Source: Acidimicrobiaceae bacterium (GTDB lineage Bacteria; Actinomycetota; Acidimicrobiia; Acidimicrobiales; RAAP-2). From it: DNA of 14,057 nt. Positions 12,932 to 14,057 of this stretch are shown here, in pieces (position 1 is the stretch's first letter; the number at the start of each line of letters is the position of its first letter). Where the stretch lies: NCBI GenBank assembly GCA_003151555.1, contig PLXU01000084.1, positions 1 to 14,057 of the forward strand. The letters are read 5' to 3'. The notes under the pieces are model-generated. The model searched no databases. It had not been told where the DNA came from and saw only the letters and a program-made list of their open reading frames with translations. The position numbers and the translations under genes were made by a program.

Positions 12932-13251
12932 TGGGTAACGTCCTGCTGCAGTACGCGACGGTCTTGGTGCTCACCATCTTCGTGGGCACCGAAATTATTG
13001 CCAAGGTGCCCAGCATCTTGCACACGCCGCTGATGAGCGGTTCGAACGCGATTCACGGCGTCATCCTGGTTGGTTCGATGCTCATCCTGGGTGCGGCCAA
13101 CACCAACCTGGAGATGGTGCTCGGTTTCCTGGCGGTCATCCTGGGAACCCTCAACGTCGTCGGCGGCTTCGTGGTGACCGACCGCATGCTCGAGATGTTC
13201 AAGGCCAAGCCCACCGTGCGCAAGGAAAAGTCCGACGAGGTGGCTGAGTGA
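12931..13251 (+). CDS. pntAB: NAD(P) transhydrogenase subunit alpha part 2, membrane domain
   Basis: Small membrane subunit (106 residues) providing part of domain II, the proton channel. Three helices are visible at about 5-26, 38-57 and 62-84. The conserved loop HTPLMSGSNAIHG (31-43) corresponds to the TPLMSxxNAIxG motif of the family. The charged tail (90-106) is cytoplasmic. It has a good AAGGAG and a one-base overlap with pntAA upstream, and its stop overlaps the pntB GTG start (GTGA). Confidence 0.95.
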   Translation: MGNVLLQYATVLVLTIFVGTEIIAKVPSILHTPLMSGSNAIHGVILVGSMLILGAANTNLEMVLGFLAVILGTLNVVGGFVVTDRMLEMFKAKPTVRKEKSDEVAE

Positions 13252-14057
13252 GTCGCGAAACGCTGATTGACCTCATCTATCTTGTCTCGGCGACGACATT
13301 CCTCTTCGCCCTGAAGGGCCTGGGCAGTCCCAAGCACGCGCGCCGAGGCAACATGGTGGCCGCCTCGGGCATGTTGCTGGCGGTGGTGGCGACCTTCTTC
13401 AAGTACGTGGATGGTCACTCCTTGCATCACGTGTGGCTGATCCTGCTCGGCATCTTCATCGGCACGATCGTGGCGGTGCCGGTGGCGCGCTTCGTCAAGA
13501 TGACCGCCATGCCGCAGTTGGTGGCGATCTTTAATGGCGTGGGTGGTGGTGCCGCGGCGCTCGTGTCGATCACCGAGTTCGTGCACATCAAGTCCACGCA
13601 CCCGGCGACTTACGTGACCCTCGAAGTGCTGCTGGGCGTCTTGATCGGCACCGTGTCGTTCTCCGGATCGTCCATTGCCTTCGCCAAGCTGCAAGAACTG
13701 ATGACCGGTCGACCGGTCACCTACCCCGGCCAGCAGATCATCAACGGGGTTGTGGGGGTGGGCGCGCTGGTCTTGATGATCACCATTCTGGTGACCGGGT
13801 CGACGGTCCTGCTATGGGTACTGCTGGCCCTGGCGGTCGTCCTGGGCGTTGCCTTCGTGTTGCCGATCGGCGGCGCCGACGTGCCGGTACTCATCTCACT
13901 ACTTAATGCCTTCACTGGACTGGCCGTAGCGGCCTCGGGCTTCACGCTCGGAACGAACCTGATGATCGTCGCCGGAACCCTGGTCGGGGAGTCGGGTAAT
14001 ATGCTCACTCGCTTGATGAGCGCCGCCATGGGACGGAGCCTTTCCAACGAGCTCTTA
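13248..14057 (+). CDS. pntB: NAD(P) transhydrogenase subunit beta, N-terminal 270 residues, 3' end outside window
   Basis: Beta subunit carrying the remaining proton-channel helices and, in its missing C-terminal part, the NADP(H)-binding domain III. The frame from GTG 13248 (overlapping the pntAB stop as GTGA) stays open to the window edge. It shows helices interrupted by MPQLVAIFNGVGGGAAALVS, then TFSGSS-like VSFSGSSIAFAKLQ. It continues with YPGQQIING, GGADVPVLISLLNAFTGLAVAASGFTL and GTLVGESGNMLTRLM, all typical of PntB. Family length is about 460-480 residues, so the window holds a little over half. Opposite-strand frames at 13053-13694 and 13721-14047 are shadows. Confidence 0.96.
   Translation, partial: MSRETLIDLIYLVSATTFLFALKGLGSPKHARRGNMVAASGMLLAVVATFFKYVDGHSLHHVWLILLGIFIGTIVAVPVARFVKMTAMPQLVAIFNGVGGGAAALVSITEFVHIKSTHPATYVTLEVLLGVLIGTVSFSGSSIAFAKLQELMTGRPVTYPGQQIINGVVGVGALVLMITILVTGSTVLLWVLLALAVVLGVAFVLPIGGADVPVLISLLNAFTGLAVAASGFTLGTNLMIVAGTLVGESGNMLTRLMSAAMGRSLSNELL

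Noticed and set aside
1..14057. Search for tRNA, rRNA, CRISPR arrays, insertion-sequence ends, integrase or phage genes
   Set aside because: No cloverleaf-like sequence, regularly spaced repeats, transposase motifs or terminal inverted repeats were seen; the window reads as ordinary chromosomal genes.

Overview
The window is GC-rich and almost fully coding. It looks like a chromosomal segment of a high-GC Gram-positive bacterium (Actinomycetota). Pointers are the lipoprotein-type oxidase subunit II, the SCO6745-type protein, frequent ATGA/GTGA/TAATG gene overlaps, and several genes with a TAnnnT-like box only 6-7 bases before the start codon, as in leaderless actinobacterial transcripts. An acidimicrobial-like lineage is my best guess, but that is inference from gene content only. 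I see no rRNA, tRNA, CRISPR array, transposase or integration site, and no non-coding gap above about 110 bases.

Layout. Positions 1-2323 (minus strand) hold respiratory and export genes: the 5' part of ctaD (cut by the window edge), ctaC just upstream of it and overlapping by one base, then tatA behind a hairpin. A 107-base divergent region with repeated GGTGGCG boxes separates tatA from azlC-azlD (plus), a branched-chain amino acid exporter pair. A convergent enoyl-CoA hydratase (minus, 3428-4192) follows. Next come a degenerate family-1 glycosidase-like protein (plus, 4275-5093) and a convergent DedA membrane protein (minus, 5100-5735).

Positions 5811-9084 form a tightly coupled plus-strand operon that is the most interesting part. 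It starts with a 399-residue fusion of a DoxX/DoxD-like four-helix membrane domain, a four-cysteine linker, a twin-arginine-preceded fifth helix and a C-terminal Rieske [2Fe-2S] domain. This is followed by an OmpR-type response regulator (ATGA overlap) and a HAMP histidine kinase (TAATG overlap). The architecture suggests a membrane redox protein made together with its own two-component system.

Positions 9128-10381 hold an SCO6745-like protein and a small four-helix membrane protein. An Ogt-type DNA alkyl-repair protein (minus) and an epoxide-hydrolase-like alpha/beta hydrolase (plus) diverge from a 32-base gap. The window ends in a three-gene proton-translocating transhydrogenase operon, pntAA-pntAB-pntB (pntB cut by the edge).

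Several genes concern membrane redox chemistry: terminal oxidase, Rieske fusion and transhydrogenase. TatA is the export component that a Rieske domain would normally need. The direct coupling of the Rieske fusion to a two-component system is seen in the sequence; its biological role is inference.
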